Assembly (NCBI RefSeq): GCF_017301615.1
Contig: NZ_CP059066.1
Coordinates: 1,905,001-1,969,000 of the forward strand
DNA from: Koleobacter methoxysyntrophicus
GTDB lineage: Bacteria; Bacillota; Thermosediminibacteria; Koleobacterales; Koleobacteraceae
DNA: 64,000 nucleotides
Direction of reading: 5' to 3'
The translations under genes were made by a program, and so were the position numbers. This document shows positions 45,763 to 54,447 of this stretch, piece after piece (positions within the stretch are counted from its first letter, which is position 1; every line of letters begins with the position of its first letter). The notes under the pieces are model-generated. The model saw only the letters and a program-made list of their open reading frames with translations, was not told where the DNA came from and did no database searches.

Positions 45763-46113
45763 ATGAAGTTGGAAGAAATAAGGGTTATTCTAAAAGCCCA
45801 AAGATTATGGGATTTTCCTGGGGATATAGAGGTATGTTCGGCCTGTGGTTCGGACCTGATGAGTGATGTTCTTGCCTTAACTAAAGAGCATTCCCTGCTG
45901 CTTACCGGCCTTACCAACAGTCAGGTAATCAGAACGGCCGAAGTTATTGACCTTTCGGGAATAGTTTTTGTTAGGGGTAAACGGCCGGGAAATGATGTTA
46001 TCCAAATGGCTGAGAAGAAAGGTATCCCCCTTTTACTGACACAATACCCTATGTATGAAGCGTGCGGCATTTTGTTCAAGCATGGAGTAAAGGGGAGCAG
46101 TCAAGTTGATTGA
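45763..46113 (+). CDS. DRTGG-domain protein
   Basis: A 116-residue protein from ATG 45763 (MKLEEIRVILKAQRLWDFPG). It contains VCSACGSDLMSDVLAL, LLLTGLTNSQVIRTAEVIDL, IVFVRGKRPGNDVIQMAEKK and GIPLLLTQYPMYEACGILF, the pattern of the DRTGG domain that accompanies CBS and phosphotransacetylase proteins and is regularly found in clostridial hydrogenase clusters. Its ligand is not known; a small-molecule sensing role is inferred. The end overlaps the following CBS gene by eight bases. Confidence 0.75.
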   Translation: MKLEEIRVILKAQRLWDFPGDIEVCSACGSDLMSDVLALTKEHSLLLTGLTNSQVIRTAEVIDLSGIVFVRGKRPGNDVIQMAEKKGIPLLLTQYPMYEACGILFKHGVKGSSQVD

Positions 46114-46238
46114 TAAAAGGGTAAAAGAATTTATGAATCAAGAGATTGTGGTAATCAGCTATAAAAGAAAGGTTAAAGAAGCTAAAGAGATAATGCGGTT
46201 AAAAAATCTAACCGGCATACCGGTAATAGATGAGAATA
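46106..46238 (+). pseudogene. CBS-domain/ATPase gene, 5' part (interrupted by the ISAs1-type element)
   Basis: Encodes the first 44 residues, MIDKRVKEFMNQEIVVISYK to GIPVIDEN, the start of a CBS domain. The gene is cut at GATGAGAATA (46229-46238), one of two 10-base target duplications. Removing the element and one duplication joins this codon for codon to 47873-48654. The original protein would have 304 residues. Confidence 0.9.
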
Positions 46239-46304
46239 CAGGGCAAAATCATTTAAAAAGCTTCTACCCAAATTTTAACTTGGCTTTTTTTTAAATTTTA
46301 TTTT

Positions 46305-46495
46305 ATGACTATCCCCTTAGCTCAGGGAGAATTAAATGGCATCCCTCCGCTTGCCGTTCGCTCCGCATCCATGCTCCGCTCACTCTGGAATTTGGCTCTC
46401 CGCCATCCATGGCTCCGAGCCAAATTAACAGTCGCTCCGGGATTTGCCATTAATTCAACTGGACTTGCTGTGTCCTGAGTAAAGTATATAGTCAT
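46305..46495 (-). mobile_element. Full-length MITE-like element nested in the insertion sequence (copy 3)
   Basis: A 191-base non-coding element. The left end ATGACTATCCCCTTAGCTCAGG and the inverted right end ATGACTATATACTTTACTCAGG agree at both the outer eight and inner six bases. Both flanks are ATTTTATTTT (46295-46304 and 46496-46505), a 10-base target duplication. The interior is rich in GGAGCC/GGCTCC-type palindromes and carries no gene. Confidence 0.88.
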
Positions 46496-46598
46496 ATTTT
46501 ATTTTAATCGGACGTCTTACCATGTTGTTTTTATGAAATTTGTGAATTAGTAAAACAATTTTTATGTACAAGTATACTTCACCTTGCGAATCCCTGTT

Positions 46599-47741
46599 TT
46601 ATTCAAATAATATATACTTCAGATACTCTTCATCAATCATACAATTTAATCTTTTTTTCTTTAGGCTCATATATTTTGTATCATCTTTTCTCAGTAAATT
46701 CATGGTTAATCGCCTCAACAATGCCATGTTCTCTGCTCCATAATCTTTTCTTATCCTGCTACCATCTTCATTGTATGTAACATCCAAAACCCAGTGTACC
46801 TTGTTTTCTACTCCCCAGTGACCTCGTACAGCTCTCTCAAATTCTTTGGCATCAGGTCCTATACTTGCTATGAAATGGCGATATTCTATACTTTTTTCGT
46901 CACCTATAATCCTCTCTGACTTTACCATTCCAATTGCTTGTAATTTAGTCCAATCATCTTTCTGGCTTAACCAACTAACATAGTCAGTAATATAATAGTC
47001 GCGTATTTCTATCCTTCCATGACCTTTATCTATTGTTCTTAAATGATCCATTATACAGCCATGTTTCGCCAGATCCTGCTCAAGTAATTTATCACTTTTA
47101 TTTATGACTTCCTTATCAAAAAATTCTACAACCTCATCATGAAGAGTACCTTGGTTCCCCTTAAGAGCTAATACATAATCCGCATTATGCCCTACTATTT
47201 CTTTTGTGATTTCCTTCTGTGTTCCCATCGCGTCAATTGTTACTATACACCCTTCTATAGCTATCATTCTAAGAAGTTCAGGTATTGCTGTTATCTCATT
47301 TGATTTTTCTTCTGTCTTTATTTGAGCTAAAACCAGTTTGTTTTCACTCGCCCATGCGCTTATAAGGTGTATTGCAGCTTTACCTTCAACCTTATTATAC
47401 GAACGTTTTACCCTTTTTCCATCTATCGCTACAATCTCACCTTTTGTCATCACTCTGACTGCCTCTACCCACTTCAAAAAACATTTTTGAAACTCTTCAG
47501 GCCTGATCCTTTGAATTACCCTTCTAAAGGTATCTTTCGATGGCACTCCATGTGGTAATTCTAAAAAATTTGAAAACCATTTTTCTCTTTTCTGACAGTA
47601 AAAAGCTATCTCATCCCAATCTTCTATACCACATAAAACTGCACATATTGTCATAAATATAATATCAATTAATTTATGCCGTTTATTATCAGCTCTTGGG
47701 TCCTCAATTTCTCCAAAATATTCTTCTATTTTCGTCGTCAT
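46599..47741 (-). CDS. ISAs1-family transposase
   Basis: A DDE transposase of 380 residues. It begins MTTKIEEYFGEIEDPRADNK and DIIFMTICAVLCGIEDWDEI, the DUF4338-like H_repeat N-terminal region, and has IVAIDGKRVKRSY (first D), CIVTIDAMGTQKEI (second D) and HWGVENKVHWVLDVTYNEDG (E), the signature end of this family. It appears intact, so the element could still move. The start at 47741 or 47756 is not decided by a clear ribosome binding site. Confidence 0.93.
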   Translation of the reverse strand: MTTKIEEYFGEIEDPRADNKRHKLIDIIFMTICAVLCGIEDWDEIAFYCQKREKWFSNFLELPHGVPSKDTFRRVIQRIRPEEFQKCFLKWVEAVRVMTKGEIVAIDGKRVKRSYNKVEGKAAIHLISAWASENKLVLAQIKTEEKSNEITAIPELLRMIAIEGCIVTIDAMGTQKEITKEIVGHNADYVLALKGNQGTLHDEVVEFFDKEVINKSDKLLEQDLAKHGCIMDHLRTIDKGHGRIEIRDYYITDYVSWLSQKDDWTKLQAIGMVKSERIIGDEKSIEYRHFIASIGPDAKEFERAVRGHWGVENKVHWVLDVTYNEDGSRIRKDYGAENMALLRRLTMNLLRKDDTKYMSLKKKRLNCMIDEEYLKYILFE

Positions 47742-47872
47742 TCTATCACCTGCCATACAGTAAATATATTTTCGTAAACTACTGTATCACAGGTGTTTAA
47801 GGTTGTCCAGTCCTATTTTTTTGCATGTGTCGCTTTTGCAAATTCCAAATGATTTTGCCCTGGATGAGAATA

Positions 47873-48654
47873 AAAAACTGGTTGGAATTATAAGTGTTTT
47901 AGATATAATAAAGGTTTTAGAGCACGAAGGAAAAGAGGGTTTAGATATGCCTCTGGAAGACGTTATGACGTACCCTGTAGAAACCCTTTTACCCGAAGAA
48001 GATATTGTTAAAGCCTTTTATAAGTTCAAAAAATACGGTTTCGGTCGGCTGCCGGTAATTGATACATCAAACCGGGTAATAGGTATAATAACCCCTATGG
48101 AACTTGCCGAGGGATTTGCAAGGTATTTGGGTATTCAGGAAAATACCGAAAACATTACAAAAATATCGGATGCAGACCGGCAGGATGATAATGTTATAAA
48201 ACTAGAAAACAGCGCTGATAATGAAGAAGGTGATAAAGCCCTTTTGAATATGCGTTTTAATATCATAGGCGGGGATTTTAACAGGGCGGGAGAGGCATCC
48301 GGCCAGATTAAAGCAAAGCTTAAACAGCTAGGCATAGATTCTGAGACGATTAGAAGGGCTGCAATAGCAAGCTACGAAGCGGAGATGAACATAGTCATTC
48401 ATGCATATGAAGGTGCTTTGATGGTTACGGTAGCTGAAAAATATATAAAGATTATAGCTAAAGACAAAGGCCCCGGGATTCCGAATATCGAACTGGCCAT
48501 GCAGGAAGGATATTCAACTGCTTCAGATAAAATAAGGGAACTGGGATTTGGGGCCGGTATGGGTCTTCCAAATATGAAGAGGTGTTCAGATGAATTTGAA
48601 ATACAATCAGAGGTCGGTGTAGGGACCAGTGTAAAAATGGTTATTCGTTTTTAA
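47873..48654 (+). pseudogene. CBS-domain/anti-sigma-type ATPase gene, 3' part
   Basis: Continues from 46238 with KKLVGIISVLDIIKVLEHEG, a second CBS domain (MPLEDVMTYPVETLLPEEDI...GRLPVIDTSNRVIGIITPME), and a C-terminal histidine-kinase-like ATP-binding domain (RRAAIASYEAEMNIVIHAY, DKGPGIPN, GFGAGMGLPNMKR), similar to anti-sigma factor kinases. Such CBS-HATPase proteins are standard members of clostridial hydrogenase clusters. The reading frame is undamaged beyond the insertion, so a shortened protein might be made by internal initiation, but no good start was found. Confidence 0.85.
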
Positions 48655-48670
48655 AGAGCGGTGATAAAAG

Positions 48671-50050
48671 ATGAAAATGGAACAGATATATCATTCGGTT
48701 ACCCTTGATAGGGATAAATGCAGGGGATGCACAAATTGTATTAAGAATTGTCCGACTGAGGCTATTCGGGTAAGGGACGGGAAAGCCGTTATACTCGAAA
48801 CAAAATGCATAGATTGCGGCGAATGTATACGTATCTGTCCCCAGCATGCAAAAACGGCTACAACCGATAGTCTGAAAATTTTACAAAATTATAAATTTAA
48901 TATTGCGATACCTGCCCCTTCCTTTTGCGGTCAGTTTAAAGAAGATATTGATGTAAATAAGCTGTTAAATGCCCTAAAAGCCGTGGGCTTTAACGAAGTC
49001 TATGAGGTTGCTGAGGCTGCAGAAAGGGTTACTATTGCGACTAGGGAATATCTTAAAAAGAAAGACAGGAAAAAGCCCAGCATTTCATCATCTTGCCCGG
49101 CAATTATCAGGTTAATCCAGATCAGATTTCCTGAACTGATAGATAATATCATCCCGGTTAAATCACCTATGGAGGTTACCGGGAGAATAGCAAGGGAGAA
49201 GGCAATTTCGCTTGGATACAGGGATGAAGATATAGGGATATTTTTCATAACCCCCTGCCCTGCCAAAGTTACTTCTATAAAACAGCCGGTAGGTTCAGAA
49301 AAATCGCATGTAAATGGAGCTTTTTCCATCGCTCAGGTATATGGCGAGGTGCTGAAAAATCTTAATTCCATTAAAGACGGGGAAGTTGAAGCCATACAAA
49401 GGTCTTCAGGGGTAGGTATCAGCTGGGGAAGGGCCGGTGGCGAAAATCAGGCAATCGGCCGTAACAATCACCTTTCAGTAGATGGTATCCATAATGTCAT
49501 AGATGTCCTAGAAGAGGTTGAAATGGGAAAGCTCAACAATGTAGATTATATAGAGTGCCAGGCATGTATCGGCGGGTGTATAGGAGGAGTACTCACCGTT
49601 GAAAACCATTTCATTGCAAGGGTTAAGCTTAGAAGGCTTGCTGAGAAGTATGGTGAAGAGTCTAAGCTTGATGAAAAAGAAGTTCTGGATGACTATAAAC
49701 AGGGCAAATATTTTATGGAAGAAAAAATCCAGCCTAAACCCGTTTTACAGTTAGATGATAATTTGGGTCAGGCAATCAAAAAGATGGAACTTATGGAAGA
49801 TATCCTGAAGAATTTACCCGGCCTTGATTGCGGGGCTTGTGGTTCCCCTAATTGCCGTGCCCTCGCCGAAGATATTGTAAGGGGGTATGCATCTGAACTC
49901 GACTGCATTTTTAAGCTCAGGAAAAGGGTAAAAGAACTTGCAGAGGAAATGGTCGCCCTGTCAAAAAAGGTGCCGCCTGCTATGGGAATTGAGGATACAG
50001 AGGAAGGGGGTAAATTAATTGACACTGAAACTGGGACAGATAGTGGATAA
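48671..50050 (+). CDS. [FeFe]-hydrogenase-like iron-sulfur protein, probably sensory
   Basis: A 459-residue protein with two 4Fe-4S motifs (CRGCTNCIKNCP and CIDCGECIRICP) in the first 60 residues, a Fe-hydrogenase large-subunit domain, and a C-terminal Fe-S domain (DCGACGSPNCRALAEDIVRG near 380). The H-cluster loops deviate from catalytic enzymes: SSSCPAII where TSCxPxW is usual, TPCPAKVTS for MPCxxKxxE, and ECQACIGGCIGGV. The missing glutamate and altered first loop point to a sensor or accessory role. It is encoded between the CBS-ATPase and a second DRTGG gene, which overlaps its end by 32 bases. Confidence 0.82.
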   Translation: MKMEQIYHSVTLDRDKCRGCTNCIKNCPTEAIRVRDGKAVILETKCIDCGECIRICPQHAKTATTDSLKILQNYKFNIAIPAPSFCGQFKEDIDVNKLLNALKAVGFNEVYEVAEAAERVTIATREYLKKKDRKKPSISSSCPAIIRLIQIRFPELIDNIIPVKSPMEVTGRIAREKAISLGYRDEDIGIFFITPCPAKVTSIKQPVGSEKSHVNGAFSIAQVYGEVLKNLNSIKDGEVEAIQRSSGVGISWGRAGGENQAIGRNNHLSVDGIHNVIDVLEEVEMGKLNNVDYIECQACIGGCIGGVLTVENHFIARVKLRRLAEKYGEESKLDEKEVLDDYKQGKYFMEEKIQPKPVLQLDDNLGQAIKKMELMEDILKNLPGLDCGACGSPNCRALAEDIVRGYASELDCIFKLRKRVKELAEEMVALSKKVPPAMGIEDTEEGGKLIDTETGTDSG

Positions 50051-50363
50051 CCTGGGATTAAAGGTTGTAACGGGAACAGATTTACTCGATAGAGAGGTAC
50101 AGGGAGGGTATACATCAGACCTCCTTAGCTGGGTAATGGCCCATGCAAAAGAAGGCTGCCTGTGGATTACAGTACAGAATCACCAGAACATTGTAGCTGT
50201 AGCCAGCCTTTTAGGCCTTGCCGGAATAATCGTGGCTGAAGGAGTGGAAGTTGAAGAAAAAACCCGTGAGAAAGGTGAAAAAGAGAAAGTGTGTATATTA
50301 ACTACAGAAAAATCTGCATATGAAATTTCAGGTTTGTTGTACCAGATGGGACTAGGGAAGTAA
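50019..50363 (+). CDS. Second DRTGG-domain protein of the hydrogenase operon
   Basis: A 114-residue protein starting LTLKLGQIVDNLGLKVVTGT and containing TSDLLSWVMAHAKEGCLWIT and VAVASLLGLAGIIVAEGVEV. It is a DRTGG-like ligand domain without any other part. It overlaps the preceding gene by 32 bases (TTG start within its coding sequence) and ends where the PHP gene begins. Exact function unknown; the overlap suggests stoichiometric synthesis with the hydrogenase-like sensor. Confidence 0.7.
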   Translation: MTLKLGQIVDNLGLKVVTGTDLLDREVQGGYTSDLLSWVMAHAKEGCLWITVQNHQNIVAVASLLGLAGIIVAEGVEVEEKTREKGEKEKVCILTTEKSAYEISGLLYQMGLGK

Positions 50364-51113
50364 ATGATTATGAAAAAATATGCTGCAGATTTACACATCC
50401 ATACATGTCTGTCACCCTGTAGTGACAATGATATGACCCCTGCAAATATTCTCAACATGGCGAAGCTGGCAGGCCTTGATATGGTGGGGATAACCGATCA
50501 TAATTCTGCCGAGAATATTAAAGCCTTCCTGGAAGCCGCACATGATTATGATATATTAGTTATACCAGGGATGGAAGTAAATACCAGAGAAGAAGTCCAT
50601 GTGCTGTGTTATTTTCAGGATATGGACGGGATTATGGAATGGCAGGAAGTAATTTATAAACATCTCCCACCGATAAAAAATAATAAGGACATCTTTGGAG
50701 ATCAGCTGGTGGTTGATTTCATGGGTGGGGTTATCCGTGAAGAGGAAAGATTCCTTTTATCCGCAGTGGATTTATCTTTTGATGAAATTGTGAAACAAGT
50801 AACGAACCTTGGAGGGATATGTATCCCTTCCCATATAGATAGGCCCCATAACAGTCTTATATACAATCTCGGTTTAATACCGGAAGATGCGGGGATATGT
50901 GCCGTCGAAATCTCCAAGAATACCTTATATGAGGAGGTCATAAAAGAAATTCCCGTTTTAAAGGAATTCACCGTTATACAGTCATCTGATGCCCATTCTC
51001 TTGGAGAGATTTTAGATAGAAGGACATATTTTCTTTTAGAAGATTTAACCTTCAAAGAGTTTACATTAGCATTAAAAAGAATAAAAGGAAGGAAGGTGAT
51101 ATTGGAGATTTAG
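50364..51113 (+). CDS. PHP-domain metal-dependent phosphoesterase
   Basis: A 249-residue PHP protein. Metal-binding motifs are DLHIHTCLSPCSDN (His-x-His), GITDHNS, PGMEVNTREEVHVLCYF, PSHIDRPHN, and SSDAHSLGEI near the end, all present, so it is likely an active phosphoesterase. The substrate is unknown. PHP genes at this place are conserved in clostridial hydrogenase clusters between DRTGG and HydC genes. It starts directly after the DRTGG stop. Confidence 0.88.
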   Translation: MIMKKYAADLHIHTCLSPCSDNDMTPANILNMAKLAGLDMVGITDHNSAENIKAFLEAAHDYDILVIPGMEVNTREEVHVLCYFQDMDGIMEWQEVIYKHLPPIKNNKDIFGDQLVVDFMGGVIREEERFLLSAVDLSFDEIVKQVTNLGGICIPSHIDRPHNSLIYNLGLIPEDAGICAVEISKNTLYEEVIKEIPVLKEFTVIQSSDAHSLGEILDRRTYFLLEDLTFKEFTLALKRIKGRKVILEI

Positions 51114-51169
51114 AAATATAATAGGGTTTAAACAAATTAGATTTAATTCTATACAAAGGAGGATTAAAA

Positions 51170-51655
51170 ATGGCAGTAAACAAGAAAGCTTCATGCGAAG
51201 ATGAGAAATATCAGAGATTAGACGAGTATATAGCCGAGCATAAGGGCAGGGCGGGTGCTTTAATTCCCGTGCTGCAGAGGGCTCAGGAGATTTTCGGATA
51301 TCTGCCCCTTGAGGTCCAGAAACATGTGGCTGAAGGTTTAGGGGTCCCACTGAGTGAGGTTTACGGGGTTGTTACCTTTTATTCCTTCTTCAACCTGGAA
51401 CCTAAAGGGAAATATCAGATCAGCTCATGTTTGGGAACGGCATGTTATGTAAGAGGTGCTGCAAAGGTTTTAGACAGGATCAAGAAAGAACTGGGTATTG
51501 AAGTAGGTGAAACCTCTAAAGATGCCAAATTCTCCCTGCAGGCAACTAGATGTGTAGGCGCCTGCGGCCTTGCACCGGTTATTATTATCAACGATGATGT
51601 ATACGGAAGACTGACAGAGGATAAAGTCCCAGAAATTCTGAAAAAATACGAGTGA
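51170..51655 (+). CDS. hydC: Bifurcating hydrogenase subunit HydC (NuoE-like 2Fe-2S)
   Basis: A 161-residue thioredoxin-like [2Fe-2S] protein, family NuoE/HydC. The N-terminal helical part includes GALIPVLQRAQEIFGYLPLE and VYGVVTFYSFF. The four cluster cysteines are in SCLGTACYV and TRCVGACGLAP. With HydB and HydA it forms the electron-bifurcating NADH/ferredoxin-dependent hydrogenase. AAAGGAGGA lies before ATG 51170. It begins the structural half of the Rex-preceded operon. Confidence 0.93.
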   Translation: MAVNKKASCEDEKYQRLDEYIAEHKGRAGALIPVLQRAQEIFGYLPLEVQKHVAEGLGVPLSEVYGVVTFYSFFNLEPKGKYQISSCLGTACYVRGAAKVLDRIKKELGIEVGETSKDAKFSLQATRCVGACGLAPVIIINDDVYGRLTEDKVPEILKKYE

Positions 51656-51664
51656 TATAAAGCC

Positions 51665-52216
51665 ATGCGGGAATTATCAATGCATATAATGGATATTGTT
51701 GAAAATTCAATTTCCGCAGGGGCTACTTTGATTGAGATTTTAATAAGACAAAGTATAGATAGAGATTTATTAGAGATAGAGGTAATTGATAATGGGAAAG
51801 GAATGGATAGAGACTTTTTAGAGAAGGTATTTGATCCCTTTGTCACCACCAGGACTACGAGGAAGGTAGGTTTGGGGATTCCCCTTTTTAAGGCTGCAGC
51901 CGAAAGATGTGATGGTAGCTTCGATATTCAATCGGAGCCGGGTAAGGGAACAAGAGTAAAGGCCAGTTTTCGATACAGCCATATTGATCGTGCTCCTATG
52001 GGAGATCTGGTTAATACAATAACGGCCCTTGTAGCAGGAAATGAACAAACCGATTTTGTATACCATCACATTACAGATAAGGGGGAGTATGTCTTCGATA
52101 CCAGAGAGATAAAAAAAATACTGGGCGATGTCAGCATAAACAACATCAAGGTGATGGAGTGGATGAGGACTAATATTGAAGAGGGTTTAAAGCTAATCGA
52201 TGGAGGTGGAGAATAA
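51665..52216 (+). CDS. Histidine-kinase-like ATP-binding protein
   Basis: A 183-residue protein consisting of a HATPase domain: MHIMDIVENSISAGATLIEI (N box), VIDNGKGMD (G1), and VGLGIPLFKAAAERCDG (G2), plus a C-terminal extension of about 60 residues that is not recognised (ALVAGNEQTDFVYHHITDKG...). It has no phosphoacceptor or sensor domain. Found inside hydrogenase operons in Clostridia between HydC and ferredoxin genes; its partner is unknown but an anti-sigma or kinase role is a reasonable inference. Confidence 0.78.
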   Translation: MRELSMHIMDIVENSISAGATLIEILIRQSIDRDLLEIEVIDNGKGMDRDFLEKVFDPFVTTRTTRKVGLGIPLFKAAAERCDGSFDIQSEPGKGTRVKASFRYSHIDRAPMGDLVNTITALVAGNEQTDFVYHHITDKGEYVFDTREIKKILGDVSINNIKVMEWMRTNIEEGLKLIDGGGE

Positions 52217-52579
52217 ATGAAATCTTTAGAAGAGCTTAAAAGGATAAGGGAGGAAGCCAAGAAGCTTACCCAGATAAGAAAAGGCGATCACGGGACAAAG
52301 ATAGTCGTCGGCATGGGAACCTGCGGAATAGCTGCAGGAGCCAGACAGGTGATGACGGCTATACTGGATGAACTTCAGAAAAGAAATATAACCGATGTAA
52401 TTGTAACCCAGACCGGCTGTATAGGTTTTTGTAAGTACGAGCCCTTGATCGATGTATATAAACCCGGCCAACCAAAGGTGACATATGTAAACTTAACCCC
52501 GGAAATGGCAAGGGAAATCGTTGTTAAGCATATCATAAACAATCAGGTCATAGAAAAATGGGTAGTTCCCAATTCCTAA
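52217..52579 (+). CDS. Thioredoxin-like [2Fe-2S] ferredoxin
   Basis: A 120-residue protein with the C-terminal-type 2Fe-2S fold related to HydB N-terminus: VVGMGTCGIAAGARQVM (first cysteine) and TQTGCIGFCKYEPLIDVY (further cysteines). It abuts the ATPase gene (start directly after the stop). It is expected to pass electrons with or near the HydABC complex. A paralogue stands at 62244. Confidence 0.85.
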   Translation: MKSLEELKRIREEAKKLTQIRKGDHGTKIVVGMGTCGIAAGARQVMTAILDELQKRNITDVIVTQTGCIGFCKYEPLIDVYKPGQPKVTYVNLTPEMAREIVVKHIINNQVIEKWVVPNS

Positions 52580-52623
52580 AAAGTACGATGTTCAGTTTAT
52601 CTGCGTAAAGGAGGGTTAATAAA

Positions 52624-54417
52624 ATGCAAATATATAGATCTCATGTTCTTATATGCGGTGGAACCGGTTGTACTGCCTCCGGCAGCATTACCCTGCAAGA
52701 GGCTTTACAGGAAGAACTAAAAAAACACAAACTGGAAAACGAGGTTAAGATTGTCCAAACGGGGTGTTTTGGGCTTTGTGAAATAGGCCCTATTATGGTC
52801 ATCTACCCGGAGGGTGCCTTTTATTGCCAGGTCCAGGCTGAGGATATCCCTGAATTGGTTGAAGAGCATCTGGTTAAAGGGCGTATCCTTGAAAGGCTTC
52901 TGTATAAAGAAAAGGCAACAAAAGAAGTGCACCGTTCATTAACAGAAATAGATTTCTATAAGAAACAGAAGAGGATTGCCCTTAGAAACTGCGGATTAAT
53001 AAATCCTGAGGTTATAGAAGAGTATATAGCAAATGACGGATATCAGGCATTAGGCAAAGCCTTAACGGAAATGACCAGAGAAGAGGTAATCGAGACGATT
53101 AAGAAATCCGGATTAAGGGGAAGAGGCGGCGGCGGATTCCCTACAGGTTTAAAATGGGAATTTGCATACAAAGCCAGAGGCAACAAGAAGTATGTAGTAT
53201 GTAATGCTGATGAAGGAGACCCCGGAGCCTTTATGGACAGGAGCACCCTGGAAGGCGACCCCCATTCTATACTGGAAGCTATGACAATTGCTGGTTATGC
53301 TATCGGTGCTGACCAGGGATTCATATATGTTAGGGCCGAATACCCTATAGCTGTTAAGAGACTCCAGATTGCCATCGATCAGGCGAGGGAGAAAGGGCTT
53401 TTAGGGAAAGATATTTTCGGCACCGGGTTCAATTTTGATGTTGAGCTCAGATTGGGTGCCGGAGCCTTTGTTTGCGGAGAAGAAACGGCCCTCCTTGCTT
53501 CTATTGAGGGCAGGAGAGGCGAACCGAGACCCAGGCCGCCGTTCCCTGCTAATGAGGGTCTGTGGGGCAAACCAACGTTAATTAACAATGTTGAAACCTT
53601 TGCCAATATACCCCCCATTATCCTGAACGGCTGGGAATGGTTCGCTAGCATCGGGACGGAAAGAAGCAAGGGCACAAAGGTATTTGCTTTAGCAGGTAAG
53701 GTAAACAATACTGGACTGGTAGAGATCCCGATGGGTACCACCCTGAGAGAAGTGGTTTTCGATATCGGCGGCGGTATACCGAACGGCAAGAAATTCAAAG
53801 CTGCACAGACAGGTGGCCCTTCAGGAGGATGTTTACCTGCCGAACTGCTGGATATACCTATTGAATACGATACCCTGATTCAGGCCGGTTCGATGATGGG
53901 TTCCGGCGGGATGATCATAATGGATGAAGATACATGCATGGTAGATATAGCCAAATTCTTCCTGCAGTTTACGCAAGATGAATCATGCGGCAAATGTCCT
54001 CCGTGCAGAATTGGCACAAAGCGGATGCTGGAAATCCTCGAGCGGATAACTACAGGTAAAGGCAAGGAAGGGGATATCGAGCTCCTGGAAAAACTAGCTA
54101 AGAATATCAAGGCATCAGCCCTGTGCGGCTTAGGGCAAACGGCTCCGAACCCCGTTTTAAGCACTATAAGGTATTTCAGGGATGAATATGAAGCCCACAT
54201 TAAGGAAAAGAGATGCCCGGCAGGTTCATGCCAGGCCCTGTTAAGCTTCAACATCCTGGCTGAAAAATGCAAGGGCTGCGGCCTGTGTGCCAAAGAGTGT
54301 CCTGTAAACGCAATTACCGGAGAAAAGAGGTCTCCGTATACCATAGATCAGGATAAGTGTATTAAATGCGGCAACTGCTTAGAGAAATGTCCTTTTGATG
54401 CTATTGTTAAAAGGTAA
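52624..54417 (+). CDS. hydB: Bifurcating hydrogenase subunit HydB (NuoF-like flavoprotein)
   Basis: A 597-residue protein that binds FMN, NAD(H) and several clusters. Domains in order: N-terminal thioredoxin-like 2Fe-2S ([22 protein letters not shown]; 1-110), the NuoF 51-kDa flavin/NAD domain ([16 protein letters not shown] near 160, [13 protein letters not shown]), SLBB, the 4Fe-4S domain ([16 protein letters not shown] near 455), and a C-terminal two-cluster ferredoxin ([24 protein letters not shown]). This complete architecture is that of HydB in trimeric bifurcating hydrogenases. AAAGGAGGG precedes ATG 52624. Confidence 0.95.
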   Translation: MQIYRSHVLICGGTGCTASGSITLQEALQEELKKHKLENEVKIVQTGCFGLCEIGPIMVIYPEGAFYCQVQAEDIPELVEEHLVKGRILERLLYKEKATKEVHRSLTEIDFYKKQKRIALRNCGLINPEVIEEYIANDGYQALGKALTEMTREEVIETIKKSGLRGRGGGGFPTGLKWEFAYKARGNKKYVVCNADEGDPGAFMDRSTLEGDPHSILEAMTIAGYAIGADQGFIYVRAEYPIAVKRLQIAIDQAREKGLLGKDIFGTGFNFDVELRLGAGAFVCGEETALLASIEGRRGEPRPRPPFPANEGLWGKPTLINNVETFANIPPIILNGWEWFASIGTERSKGTKVFALAGKVNNTGLVEIPMGTTLREVVFDIGGGIPNGKKFKAAQTGGPSGGCLPAELLDIPIEYDTLIQAGSMMGSGGMIIMDEDTCMVDIAKFFLQFTQDESCGKCPPCRIGTKRMLEILERITTGKGKEGDIELLEKLAKNIKASALCGLGQTAPNPVLSTIRYFRDEYEAHIKEKRCPAGSCQALLSFNILAEKCKGCGLCAKECPVNAITGEKRSPYTIDQDKCIKCGNCLEKCPFDAIVKR

Positions 54418-54447
54418 ATAAGGTCGGGAAAGGAGAGGTGAAGAAAA

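Larger units (their letters stand above)
46239..47862 (-). mobile_element. ISAs1-family insertion sequence, complete, 1624 bp
   Basis: Bounded by perfect 16-base inverted repeats CAGGGCAAAATCATTT (46239-46254) and AAATGATTTTGCCCTG (47847-47862), with a 10-base target duplication GATGAGAATA on both sides (46229-46238, 47863-47872). It carries one intact transposase gene on the minus strand and is enlarged by a nested 191-base MITE at 46305-46495. Confidence 0.95.
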
